Assembly: GCA_016785225.1 (NCBI GenBank)
Contig: JAFBJZ010000864.1
Location: 186,001 to 250,000 of the forward strand
From: Psettodes erumei
Lineage: Eukaryota > Chordata > Actinopteri > Pleuronectiformes > Psettodidae
Direction of reading: 5' to 3'
DNA: 64,000 nucleotides
Shown: piece by piece, positions 24,301 to 34,368 of the stretch
How positions within the stretch are numbered: the first letter of the stretch is position 1
Layout: every line of letters begins with the position of its first letter
Position numbers and translations under genes: made by a program
Notes under the pieces: generated by a model
Told to the model about the DNA's origin: nothing
Seen by the model: the letters and a program-made list of their open reading frames with translations, nothing else
The model's database searches: none

Positions 24301-27300
24301 AGCTGGATAGCCTACTGTAAGAAACAGGCGGCGTGCCATGCAGCTAATCGAAAACAATACACTGAAACCAAGGTACGACTCACTCATGCGAGGTTAGTCA
24401 ACAGTCTGTTTTTAAAACCGTCATTTAAGAGAGAAAATGCGAGTCACAAAAGTCACTATTTCTCATCTTTGAGGTTGAAGTAGAGATGAAGAATAAGTGG
24501 ATGAGAGAGCAGATGAGTGAGAACTTGTTGTTATTCCTATCAGGTCCAGAAGGGGCACACTAGACATGGAGAAGAAAAAGGCAGCCCATACATACAGGCT
24601 CCCAGGTTGGTAACACAGTGTTCCCTACCTACTGTCATTGTCTGTATCCTTCCTTATATCCCATTCTCTGTCATACATCTGAGCTCCAAGGGCTGGAGAA
24701 GATGGCAGTTGTTTTTTTTGTTTTGTTTTGTTTTGTATGTTTCTGACACAACATATATTAGGCTGATGCCATCTGTTTTCTGTGATCCTTTGCTTTGCAT
24801 TTGAGGGTTGTAATGGATCCTGGAGTGTGACAACAGATGCATCAGTAATACATTACATACATACATACATATACTCTTGCACAGGCTATTCTGCTGTCTT
24901 GTGAGTACATTTGATACTGCATTTTGCACTTTTGTACTGCAGCTTAGGTAAAATATCCCAAAGTATTTCATACATTCTTGTAGTGCTACTTTTACTTATA
25001 CATTGCAGATCTCAGTACAACTAAAACAACTGTATTAAATAAATTTGCATGAATTGGTATCACCATTTCAATTCTCTGTCTATTTCCTACACGTGTTAAG
25101 TGTGGTCGAAGGACAGAGGGTCTCCAACCAGTTTAGTGATTTTGCATTATATGAATCAAAATTGATTTGACTTGACTAAAAAACATCATAAATAACAGAC
25201 ACATAGTTTTAGAAAAATCAGAGCTATCTCTAATAAAACGAGTCAGCCCTGTGTTGTCACACTTCTCTGTTTCCAGTTCCTTTACATTATCAGGAATGGT
25301 TTTAGGTAGAAGCTTTGAGCAACAGAGCAGGCTGAAGCCCATGGGAGACAGGGCGGTTGGCCTGGGCCGATGGTGCGACACAGCCCAGTTAACATCTCCC
25401 ATCATTTACGTATACACTCATGAGCAGCAGATGCCTGTCAGGTTGGTAAATAGCATCCAGTCAGTCCCAGCATATATTTTACTTCTATTTATGGATCAGG
25501 TGCTGTATGCCTGCAGAGCACTTTTGCCCCAGACAAAAGCGAATTTTTGCCGTAATCCCCTCCCATTTAGTTAGAATGGTTGATGAGGAGGCCCGCTGGA
25601 GGTCCTGACTGCCAGCTGAAGCTGACTGGCACAACTGGCCACTTAATTAAAGATCCGACCCTCGGTGATGTTCCCGTCCATCGCCAAGGTTGCCCTTCAG
25701 GGGAGGTCAGCGCGACGTGGCATCTCCCCCTGTGTGACGGAGCTGGATCAGTGTGGAACCGGGATGTCATAGCACGCGAGAGTCGAAAACACACTCAGTT
25801 ATCCAGCACATGCTGTGTTAAATGAGGCTTCAGCTCATTCTCTCTGAGTGGGAATATGTGGTGCGTGATTAAGGAAGCATTTGTTGTATTTGTTGATCTG
25901 GGTGTGATGTTCTCCACTAATGCTGCCTTCCATGTAATATACTGTGGCAATCCTTTGGGATGCAAGTGAGATTTAGCCCCCCCCGTTCTCTTTTTCTACA
26001 AAGCTATCATGTTAAATGTGTATTTGGAGTGTAATTTAAAGCTGAAGTGATCGAAAGGGACGTTAAGAAGCTCCAAGCACTTCCCAATTGAGTTGCCATC
26101 AGATGTAGTTGTGATTCCTTTTTTTCTGTATGCTTTTCCCTACTGATGATTAAATCTTAGTGACAGAAAGGGGTTAGTGTCCCATCTGCGTGTGTGTCGT
26201 GTGCGTGCTCAATGGGGGTGGGTGGGTGCAGAGGTGGTGTTGGGGGGGGGGCTTACGACTGTTATGGGCTATTTTGTGAAGAAGTCGACATGACCCAGAT
26301 AAGGAGGTTTAATGCGTTAATGGACCTGCAGGGGGTTGTAGTAGGGACACCGGGAGTGAGATTAGGACAAACTAATCGCTGTTTTTAAAATTGTTATATA
26401 AGTGCACTTCCAAACCACATGCAGGCCTCATTTACTGCAACTACGAAAAAAAGGACTTATTCTCAAGGAAAGGCTCCTCTGCAATTTTGTTGGCATTGTA
26501 TCAACATTTCACAAGTCCATGTATTTGAAGACTTTTTTTTATCCTATTATCTTATCACTAGAGAGTCAAGTGCCATCACTAACGCGACTGGTGGACGACC
26601 TGGACCTGGAAACAAAACTCAGGTAGTTTGTGATTGTGTGCGTGCATGCGTTCGTGAGGTACAAAGAACAAAGTTAACTGAGGTTATTAATACCTATGTT
26701 TACCTACTTTGCAGGTGGTTACTGAGTCCCACAAGAAGGACAGAGTTCCTTCTCATCATCTGACCTTGCCATCCAGTATCCCTTCCCTCTTTGCATATAC
26801 CTTTCCCACTCGTAAGTCTCCGCACCTTTGGGAAAGCTGTCACACTTTATGTACTCATGTACAGCACATTTTCACTCACAATATCCCTAGATTTAAAAGG
26901 CAAGCATCCTTGCATATTGCCATCTCCCTTCTCATCTGACGCTATGATTATGACCAGATGAGCTGGGGGAGTAGATTTAAGTGGGATACAGAGGTTTCAG
27001 GTGGATAGGGCCCCAGGATAACCCCCTGTTGGCCACATTATGCATCACGCAGCTGCACAAATGACTAATGGCAATCTGACCATGTGTGTGTTTGGCGAAG
27101 CTGCAACACGTGTTATAATAAATAATCCCGTGGAGCTGAAGGACAGAGGTGAACACTGGCGAGCATGTGTGTGTGCGTGCGTGCTTGCATGCGTTTGAAG
27201 ACACTGTGTAGATATATGCTTTCCTGCAGGCAGGTGTCTGCAGTGCCATCCAGGTGCGAGCCCATCAGTGCTGTCAGTCTTTAGACTTCCTGTTGGTCTT

Positions 27301-29337
27301 TGTAGTGAATCAGACAGAAATCCAGGAAGGCTCCCTGGCTCGAGCATACAGCTGAGCACATGCCATATCTTCATCTTCAAAGGTTCCAAAATAGAAACGT
27401 GGGTTTAGGCCCCCTTCTTACTGCTCACACACCCCCTGTGAGCCCCATACTGCCCGATGAACCCGTGCCAGAGCTGCTAATACAACCAAAATATCGAACA
27501 TCCTGCCGACCGCTGCTTTGAACAGACAACTCCAGCTTTGAAGTGTATTTGCGTAGCTTTTATCTCAGTCACTCCCCCTTCTTTAAGTTATAGGCCCTGC
27601 CTCCTTTTGTAATGCAAATCTGTAACATGATAAAAATAGCCCCTGGTAAAAAAAAAAAAATTTTTTAAAAAATGCCGGTGAAGCAAATTGTGGTACCAGA
27701 AATGTGCTGAACAGGCTGACCTTAGGAAACAGAACACAGGGAAGGAAGGAGCCATTTTAATTTTTGGTTTGTTTTTCAGCGAGGTCACATTAGATGCTTA
27801 GAGTGTTTGATAAGTAGTATGGTTTGAGCTGCACTATTGGGAGGGGGCTGTGCTTGTGTCATCTATCAATGCAGCACAGCGCACAGCCAAGGTGAGGCTG
27901 TGTGCTACTGTACGCTGCAGCTGATGCCTTCTACAGCTGGTTAGTAGGTCAGTGTAGCACCACAGCTTGTATGTGAGAGTCCTTTCATTTGGCTGAAGAT
28001 CATTCATTTCATTTTACTGAAGATCATAGCTGAGGAGATGTGCAGTTGTTTCTGAAATGACCAGTAACAGATGAATTCTGCAGGGCTGTTTATGAGAACT
28101 ACTGACCTCACAGCGCTTATCTTTGCAGGGGCCATTTGAATCAAAGAGTTGTATCAGCGCACGCACATTGTGAAATACCACTTAGATTCAAAAGATATTG
28201 ATTAAAAAAAATTGCATTTAATTTCCAGACTTTACCATCATCTCCAAGTACACAAAATCTGACTACAGTAATTCTTTTGTTTGACTGCCAACCCAGTCTT
28301 TGCCCTGCAGGTGGGGGTGGGGCCACAAAGACGGGACATTGCCACTGCAAGAACTGTGCACATCTGTAACGTAGGCCTCTGCTGTAGTGCAGAACGGGCA
28401 GCATGTGGTCTGATGTGAAATATCAGCTCCATCTAAACCCCTCCAGCCTGTAGCTCTGTGAAATATTAGCACAAGAGAGAAAGCAGTGCAAGCACAATCG
28501 GCAGCCATTAGCTCTCGGCCATTAGCTCTCTCATACGCTGCCAAGCGTGGAGCTCCGGCCCTCATCAAACACTCAACTTGGGACCGCCACAGGTAGAAAC
28601 AATTAATCACTCACGCTAAGGCTAATGACAGGCGTGCGGACGAGCTGGTGTTTACTGTGCTTGCATGTGTGTTTGTGTGTGCAGTACATGCACTACATGG
28701 GAATTCTGGAACACTTATAAACGCATATTTGACTGTTTAATCACTTTTTAATGCAGAACTTTTATTTTCAGCACAGTATTCGATCCTCAACTCTGTAAGT
28801 GTGGTAATGCAATGACTTCAGCTGTTTGTTGTAATGAATCCTTGTCCCGGGTGTTTGCACACTCCATGCTCCTGATGAATCACACCATTGTCTTTAAGTT
28901 TGCCCTCTGCAAAGGAATTGCCTGAAGGCTGACAGCACTGCGCTTTAGACTTTCCACAAACGTCTGGAAATCTGTATGTGAGTGTGTGTGTGTGTGTGTG
29001 TGTCTTCCAGGTGTCAGTCGTATCAAAGGCCCTGTCGGGTCATTCCTCTATAGTGAGCTGTTCAGGCCCTCTCAACTCTGTGGGACTTGTGTTTAAAAGG
29101 GAAGGAAGATGTTCTACATTTCACTTACAAAGCAGGGGAGCCCTTTGCTCTTTTTTTTTAGATTCAAGTTTGAACTTCCAGCGGCTCTTATTTTTCTTCC
29201 TCCTGTTTCAACCATATTTTTGTGTTCCTTATGTTATTTAAAACTGCTCAAAGCCACTTGTTAGGGGTCTACATGGAAAAAAGAAGGGGATGGTGTCCAG
29301 ATGTGAATGTGTGTTTGTGCCTTGAATCCTCAAAAGA

Positions 29338-29370
<33 letters not shown>

Positions 29371-32300
29371 TGTGTGTGATTTAGAACTGATTGTGCTGCT
29401 CAGTCACTCAAAATGTGCACCCAGCCATATGATTTGTTCTGTTTTATTGTCAGAGGAAAAGGCAAGCAGAACTTGCTACATTTTGCTCTGACAGCTTTTA
29501 GGCTCATTTATGTCATGTTGTGGTAATAAGGGATGTTTTTCAAATTTGGGTTGCTGTTATTTTGTCCACATGTTAATCTTAGCATGTTGAACTTTCCACA
29601 TTTATTGCAACTTTGAAAAATGTCCACCCAGCTAAAGTATTTAGATTATTTAGCTCTGATTTGGACAACAGCTGAGCTCTCTATTCACTTTTATCTGTTA
29701 TGTCATGTATTTTATTGTAAAGGCTATCATTCTTGAATCCATGTGGGTTTTTTTTTTAGGTCTTCACAAAATTAAGAGAAATGCAAATCATCAAAAACCT
29801 TAGTGACTAGAAGCTTATGCCATGTCGCTATAGTACCAATATACCATGGATTTACATCAAAATATGCATGCCTATTATTTTTTATGTATACTACATCCCA
29901 TATAGTTCATCCCATTTTTAGTTTATGCAAACAATTTTAAGTAACCTTATTCGCTCCATATTGCGACATAAATTGAGATAATTAAACCATGTCTATTAAC
30001 TGTTGTACCAACACCTCAACTGTATTTTGTCTTAGGCTGTCCAAATTGCAGCGCAAACACATCTTGAATAAATGCAGAAATCCCGTTTGTCAGCCTGACA
30101 ACACAATGACAAACCCTCTGTTGACAGTGCAGCAAATGATCAAGTGAAAGATGTCTGATCGTGCCAAAATGGTGTTGTGTGCTGTCAGTGTGTCTACTCC
30201 CTCCCTTGGCAAACAGTGGCGTCTTCAGCACCAAGGTGGCGAAAAAACAAGGGAAGGAAAAAAGACTATGCAGGAAAATAATATATTGCGATGAGGCGCT
30301 TGATGCGTGAATGAATTTTCATTGTAGCACAAGCAGATGAGCAGAGAGTCTGCTCAGTGCATGTCCATCGAAAACAGACTGAAGGCACAAATTTATTATG
30401 GATTATTGTCACTTTTGGAAGGATATTAGGTGGTTACCTCAGCTCTTTCAACAGGTTTACAGTTTCAGGTTGGGTGTAGTTACATTATTCAAGATCCTAA
30501 TATATTTGCAAATGAAATCATGTAAACCTGGTCACTGTCAGAATTTTGACTTGATAGTAATGGCCGTTTCTTTTTGTCCATGCAGCTTTCCTTTACCAAC
30601 CAGGCCCCCCGGCTCTCTCCATCATCGGTGCCTTGGACAGGTGAGCCCAAGATTCTGCATGTGGAACCACAGAGCTGTGTATGAAGTGGCTCGGGTGTAG
30701 GAGCAGGTGGAATGGGGGCCGTGTCAGGATACCAGTGCACCTGTCTCTTTTTCAGAGTCTGGACTCAGGTGCACGCTTATGTGAGAAACAAATTCAGCAA
30801 AAAGAGGATTTTATTAGAGAATAGAACAGAGATTGTTAATAAAATGCTGCATTAGAGCTGAAAATTGAAAACAAAATAACCGTTGCTTGAAGCAGTTGCT
30901 TAATTTGTGAAACAGGCTTGGTGGCTCTCATTTGACATCAAGGATAGCCTGTATTTAGATGTTCAGACATTACTGCTTTTTAATTCTGAGCTGGGTCAGT
31001 TTAATCACTGCACGCTGCGCTCTGCTGATCTTGCAACTAAACCAATTGCCAAATAAGGTAGAAAGCAAGACAGCAACCTTGTTTATGCCTCCAGTCTCCT
31101 GTTTATCAGTATCCAAGGCATCTCTCACTCCCTTCCTCCGATCTATGTCACAACCTGTCTGCAAACTCCCACGTTTCAGCTCTAATTTACACCACTTAGA
31201 TCACAAGTGGGCCACGGTGTACTCCAGGCTTTCCTGCATTTTCCTCCTCAGCCCTGAATGTAGCTCCCCTCCAGTTTTGTTTGCTGCTAAGCTTGTTTCC
31301 CTTCGATGTTGTCGGTATCCAGCCTGAGTCAATCCATCTAGCTGTGTGTCGGTCTCTCCAGCTTCCTGCCCCTTCATCTTTTTTTTCTCTTCTCTCAATC
31401 CTACTCTTTCCATTTTTCCTAATTTGCTGTGTCTTGTGCCTGAATTCCCTCTGTACTCTTGTCCTAAAAGATGCTTTTTCTCACATCTCAGTCCATCTGC
31501 CAAATCCTCACATCCTTCAGAGACGTACTGTTCCTATGAACTCTGCCAGGCATCTCCTGTACTCTTTATGAATCATTTCCTTTTTAACTCCTCGAACACA
31601 CACATGTGCAGTGTCTACAACAGTCTTTGCTTCACTGTTGCTGCTCAGCCTCTTCCTTGGGTTATTTCTGGCTTCCCATGCTGTGTGGAAGGCTGAGGGC
31701 CCATGGGGGCTCCCAACGTCCATACATAGTATTCAAATGTGTTAATGTGTCCTTAATGGGAGATTATCTTGATGGTACTGAATGTTCATGGTTTTCACAA
31801 TCACCACTAGAAAAACACTGCTGAACAATTCAGGCCAGAGAAAACACAAGATGTTTGCATGCTGTTTAATCAAAACCCAATATAACCTGTCAATGATTCT
31901 CACAAGGGGAATCTTTCCAGTGAAAAAATGTACATGGGAAGGTTTTAATATTAATGACGTCAAAGGGGAAACTAAGATTCTTTTATTCTCAAGGCCAAAC
32001 ATGTCTTTGTAGGCAAAACACTGGAACTTACTTTACTTGAACCTGAATTAAACCTGAACTACTTTAGCTGAAGCACAAAGTTGGAAACAATGACAAAACC
32101 AGAACCAGCTTTGAGCTGATCTTAATAACTCTTCTCCAATTATTTGATTCAATTTTTGAAGTTTTTTTTTAGGGCCAATATTTGCTCACGGCGTAAACTG
32201 AGTGTCATGCACGCCAAACTGGTTAAACAGTATGTTTATATAAAAAGAAAACTATAAAACTTAAGCTAGTGACCAGATCAATATAGCTATAAATCATCTA

Positions 32301-32676
32301 CCCCTGCTTTTGCATCACAGATCTATGCTTTTGCATTCTCCTATGGAGCAGCGCAGAAACTTCAGTGTGTGAGCACTGAGCAGTGCAGGATGCTTTGATG
32401 AACCGTTACGTTTATTAGCCCTCTGTTAGGGCTTTGCCGGCGGCCACATGCTCACTCACCCGGACTTACTCCTCCATTCACTCATTCGGGCTCCATTCAC
32501 AAACAAGCCTCTCACCAACTCTGCGTCTCTGTTACACCAACATAAAACTTGGAGAGAGACAGCTGGCCAGGCCAGTGCTGACATAACACAGGGAGTGATG
32601 GACCTGGTTACTACATGATTTATGGCATAATGTGTTTGGACTCACATCTGGTGGGAAGCAGTTCCACTGGATAAAC

Positions 32677-32715
<39 letters not shown>

Positions 32716-34368
32716 TCCACCTTCAGCCCACTCGGAAGTTTTCAACTGGAAGCAGCAGTGGCTCCGGGCCACATGGACGGGCAGAAGATCCAGATCGTGT
32801 CAGTGATATGCCCTCCATCCGTTCTTCATTCATGTGCGAGCCCACACTGCACCTTGACAATGAGCCAGTTACTTCAAACACTTGGAAGACTCAGTAGTGC
32901 ATTTGGAAAAGCACTTTGATCATGTTGTACACCAGTCCACTTGCTTTTTTTTATTCACTGATTCATCTGTTTGCTTCCCCCATTTCTATTTGGGTTTCAA
33001 GAATGAATGACTTTTGGCAATGCAGACAGCCAGTACTGGTAATATTTATCAAGAGAGTTGATAAATACTATGTGATTTTAAAAAAGTCAGCACAGCTAAA
33101 ACCTCATCGAAAACATTTTTAACATATCTGTATTTTGAATGCCACAAAAGTATTCTAGATTGCCTCCTACAGATTCAAAACATTCATATCATAACTCCTG
33201 TTTCACTTTTTGTGGTTCAACTCCATATTATATGTACTGAGTGTTTCATACTCAAAATTCTTCAAAACATTATGTTATGCAAACCTTTCAAAGCCCATCA
33301 CATAAACTCACAATTGACAATAGTGACAGGCATTTACATTATATTTCCTTATATATGCGTACATGTATGTATATGTATGGGATATTGGTATGCAACATAT
33401 ATGGGCTCATGCAGAGATCTTATGCGTGAGCTGACATGAGCTGACAGTGCATTACATTCTTTATTTTTTTCCTTTTCAGAGGACATACTAAGGAACCTTC
33501 AACTTCACCATACCCATGGTCGTCAGGTAAAAATCTTTTTTCTTTAAGTTCAAATTTCTTTAAATGACCACGTCCAGAATTGGCTCATAACTGAGATATT
33601 TCCCTCGGACAAAGACCATTTGTGATTTGGCCTTGGCAACACAGGGCTTTTTCTACAGATAGATTACAGCCTTTTAAAGGTTTGATTCTTTCAGCACAGC
33701 TTTTAAAAAATATATATATTTCTTTTATTTTCAACAGATAACGACATTCGTACCTGCCTTATATATTCTGTTTGATCCTGCAGAGTGCGTCTGTTCTAGA
33801 GAAGCTCTTTGAATAAATGGTTTAATAATCGTACATAAGCATGTTTCTGACGAAAAACACTGAGATAAATTGGTGGCAGGTGCTGGTCTGAAGACAGTTA
33901 CATGGTGAATGCTTAGTTTACACAGCTAGTGAGTAAAACTGATGCTGTCGCCAGATTGTGCTGTTTATAGTCTTCATCTTAGGTGTTTCATCTCTAATCC
34001 AAGGGAAAAGGGCCCCCAGCGCTCAAATGATTACCACTGCCAAGGCCTGGGAAAGTCACATACGGCGGAGAAAGCGCTACAACAACAGAAACAGATCCAG
34101 AAAACATGGCAGTCATAAACACAGTAAAAGAGACAGAGAGAGCCCTTCCTCTTCAAAGAGGAAGAAGAAGGTGAAGAAGACAAACAAGAAGAAGAAGAAT
34201 GCTTTAATATCCAAGTATGTTTTACACACAGGGAATTTTACCTCTGCCATTAACCCATCTTTGAGCAGCAAACACACACACTGTTCATTCACTCCCCCAG
34301 CCATATTTCTTCCAAACAGTCCAGGGAGTCAAACAGGTGGCGTTTTGGTCCTAACCCCATTTCTCTAA
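21267..34368 (+). CDS. fip1l1: FIP1-family pre-mRNA 3'-end processing factor gene (divergent fip1l1-like)
   Basis: Plus-strand gene assembled from twelve small exons whose intron phases agree in series (1,1,1,1,0,2,2,0,1,2,1, then 2 or stop). The key match is the Fip1 motif: ALDNIQGMPELN, TPWRKPG, then VQISDYFNYGFDEESWIAYC, corresponding to the human PWRKPGADLSDYFNYGF block. Later parts also line up: VQKGHTRHGEEKG (human TVQQGRTGNSEKE), proline-containing exons 9-10, YPWSSG, TTAKAWESHIRRRKR (human TSKQWDYYARR) and a Lys/Arg-rich tail. Fip1 is a CPSF subunit that links poly(A) polymerase to the cleavage complex in the nucleus. The product is about 363 residues against about 590 in human. I see no long RE/RD repeats and no GTAPVNLNIKTGG-like segment. 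It is probably one of the teleost FIP1L1 copies; exon 2 and the 3' end are uncertain. Confidence 0.85.
21413..21875. mobile_element. MITE copy 2, same TIR family, in FIP1 intron 1
   Basis: Second element with related ends: ACTCACTTGGCAGCGTAATA followed by GGTACATCC on the left, and TAGGTGTACCCAATAAACTG followed by CCAAACTG on the right (reverse of the same terminus). The interior includes ACAGGTGTTTCCACTATTTT, a phrase seen in other fish copies. More diverged at its ends than copy 1. No coding capacity. Confidence 0.65.
21960..21998 (+). CDS. fip1l1: FIP1-family gene exon 2 (acceptor uncertain)
   Basis: A GTATGT donor follows position 21998. With the acceptor at 21959 (CACCAG) the 39-nt exon is phase 1 in and out and joins exons 1 and 3 in frame. 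The better-looking acceptor TCTTTCAG at 21928 gives 70 nt and would put exon 3 out of frame with a stop, so I prefer the shorter form. Transcript data would settle it. Confidence 0.45.
21999..23083. other. FIP1-family gene intron 2
   Basis: AT-rich and CpG-poor apart from a short patch near 22470-22560. No exon, simple repeat or recognised element seen. Confidence 0.5.
23084..23152 (+). CDS. fip1l1: FIP1-family gene exon 3 (acidic segment)
   Basis: Follows acceptor TTTTATAG; encodes GNLKAVQDDEASDNDDADEY then ND, an acidic run like the human DDSDSDSDDDEDD segment before the Fip1 motif. The donor is either GTGTAA after 23152 (phase 1, which joins exon 4 in frame) or GTAATC after 23154 (phase 0, which does not). 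Confidence 0.7.
23153..24027. other. FIP1-family gene intron 3
   Basis: AT-rich. Part of the central FIP1 segment (human GTAPVNLNIKTGG region) would be expected between exons 3 and 4; I see no frame encoding it here. Confidence 0.5.
24028..24126 (+). CDS. fip1l1: FIP1-family gene exon 4 (Fip1 motif, first half)
   Basis: 99 nt, phase 1 in and out, acceptor TTTTACAG, donor GTCAGT. It encodes SREGIDALDNIQGMPELN and ends TPWRKPG. It parallels human [20 protein letters not shown] followed by KPWRKPG; the PWRKPG core is intact. Confidence 0.9.
24257..24372 (+). CDS. fip1l1: FIP1-family gene exon 5 (Fip1 motif, core)
   Basis: 116 nt, phase 1 in and 0 out, acceptor GGTTTAG, donor GTACGA. It encodes GVQISDYFNYGFDEESWIAY followed by CKKQAACHAANRKQY. 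SDYFNYGF with a Trp and a YC pair is the diagnostic FIP1 core; the residues after CKKQ differ strongly from the human KRIRMGLEV stretch. Confidence 0.95.
24544..24605 (+). CDS. fip1l1: FIP1-family gene exon 6
   Basis: 62 nt, phase 0 in and 2 out, acceptor CTATCAG, donor GTTGGT. It encodes VQKGHTRHGEEKGSPYIQAP, aligning by eye with the human TVQQGRTGNSEKE segment. Confidence 0.8.
24606..25276. other. FIP1-family gene intron 6
   Basis: Contains a (TTTTG)n-like tract at about 24709-24737, a (CATA)n run at about 24853-24871, and a TACTTTTACTT-rich stretch near 24890-25010 that looks like old interspersed repeat sequence. No exon seen. Confidence 0.5.
25277..25441 (+). CDS. fip1l1: FIP1-family gene exon 7
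   Basis: 165 nt, phase 2 in and out, acceptor TTTCCAG, donor GTTGGT. Encodes an open 55-codon stretch containing FTLSGMVLGRSFEQQSRLKP and IIYVYTHEQQMPVR. I see no close match to a known FIP1 region; it is included because its phases fit both neighbours. Confidence 0.6.
25442..26561. other. FIP1-family gene intron 7
   Basis: No exon or recognised repeat; a G-rich stretch lies at 26210-26255. Confidence 0.5.
26562..26622 (+). CDS. fip1l1: FIP1-family gene exon 8
   Basis: 61 nt, phase 2 in and 0 out, acceptor TCACTAG, donor GTAGTT. It encodes ESSAITNATGGRPGPGNKTQ. Assigned mainly by phase continuity. Confidence 0.6.
26715..26811 (+). CDS. fip1l1: FIP1-family gene exon 9
   Basis: 97 nt, phase 0 in and 1 out, acceptor CTTTGCAG, donor GTAAGT. 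It encodes VVTESHKKDRVPSHHLTLPS then SIPSLFAYTFPT, probably a shrunken equivalent of the proline-rich central region of FIP1L1. Confidence 0.65.
28975..29003. repeat. (TG)n microsatellite
   Basis: Near-perfect TG run in FIP1 intron 9. Confidence 0.93.
29339..29378. repeat. (TG)n microsatellite
   Basis: TG run with one C interruption near its end, in FIP1 intron 9. Confidence 0.93.
30586..30640 (+). CDS. fip1l1: FIP1-family gene exon 10
   Basis: 55 nt, phase 1 in and 2 out, acceptor CCATGCAG, donor GTGAGC. It encodes PFLYQPGPPALSIIGALD, proline-rich like the FIP1L1 middle region. The intron before it is about 3.8 kb, so an intervening exon could have been missed. Confidence 0.65.
30641..33479. 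other. FIP1-family gene intron 10
   Basis: AT-rich. A CA microsatellite lies at 32679-32711; no exon recognised. Open frames around 31280-31820 resemble no family. Confidence 0.5.
32679..32711. repeat. (CA)16 microsatellite
   Basis: Perfect CA run in FIP1 intron 10. Confidence 0.95.
33480..33526 (+). CDS. fip1l1: FIP1-family gene exon 11
   Basis: 47 nt, phase 2 in and 1 out, acceptor CTTTTCAG, donor GTAAAA. It encodes GHTKEPSTSPYPWSS; the YPW with following Ser resembles the region just before the conserved TTKAWEYY-like box of FIP1 proteins. Confidence 0.75.
33983..34368 (+). CDS. fip1l1: FIP1-family gene last recognised exon (basic C-terminus)
   Basis: Phase 1 in, acceptor CATCTTAG. It encodes QMITTAKAWESHIRRRKRYN, then a tail rich in Arg, Lys, Ser and His (RSRKHGSHKHSKRDRESPSS, then KRKKKVKKTNKKKK), parallel to the basic end of FIP1L1. 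The frame runs to a stop at 34366-34368, but a GTATGT donor at 34215 may end the exon at 34214 in phase 2 with a short final exon downstream. Which is used cannot be told from sequence. Confidence 0.75.

Larger units (their letters stand above)
26812..30585. other. FIP1-family gene intron 9
   Basis: Largest intron of the gene. Holds TG microsatellites at 28975-29003 and 29339-29378. No FIP1-like coding segment such as the IDVIG/ISRVEG motif was recognised on reading through it. Confidence 0.5.

Noticed and set aside
29010..29060. Possible FIP1 exon after CTTCCAG at about 29010 (GVSRIKG-like)
   Set aside because: It reads loosely like the ISRVEG motif but has no good donor in frame and would disturb the matched phase 1 junction between exons 9 and 10.
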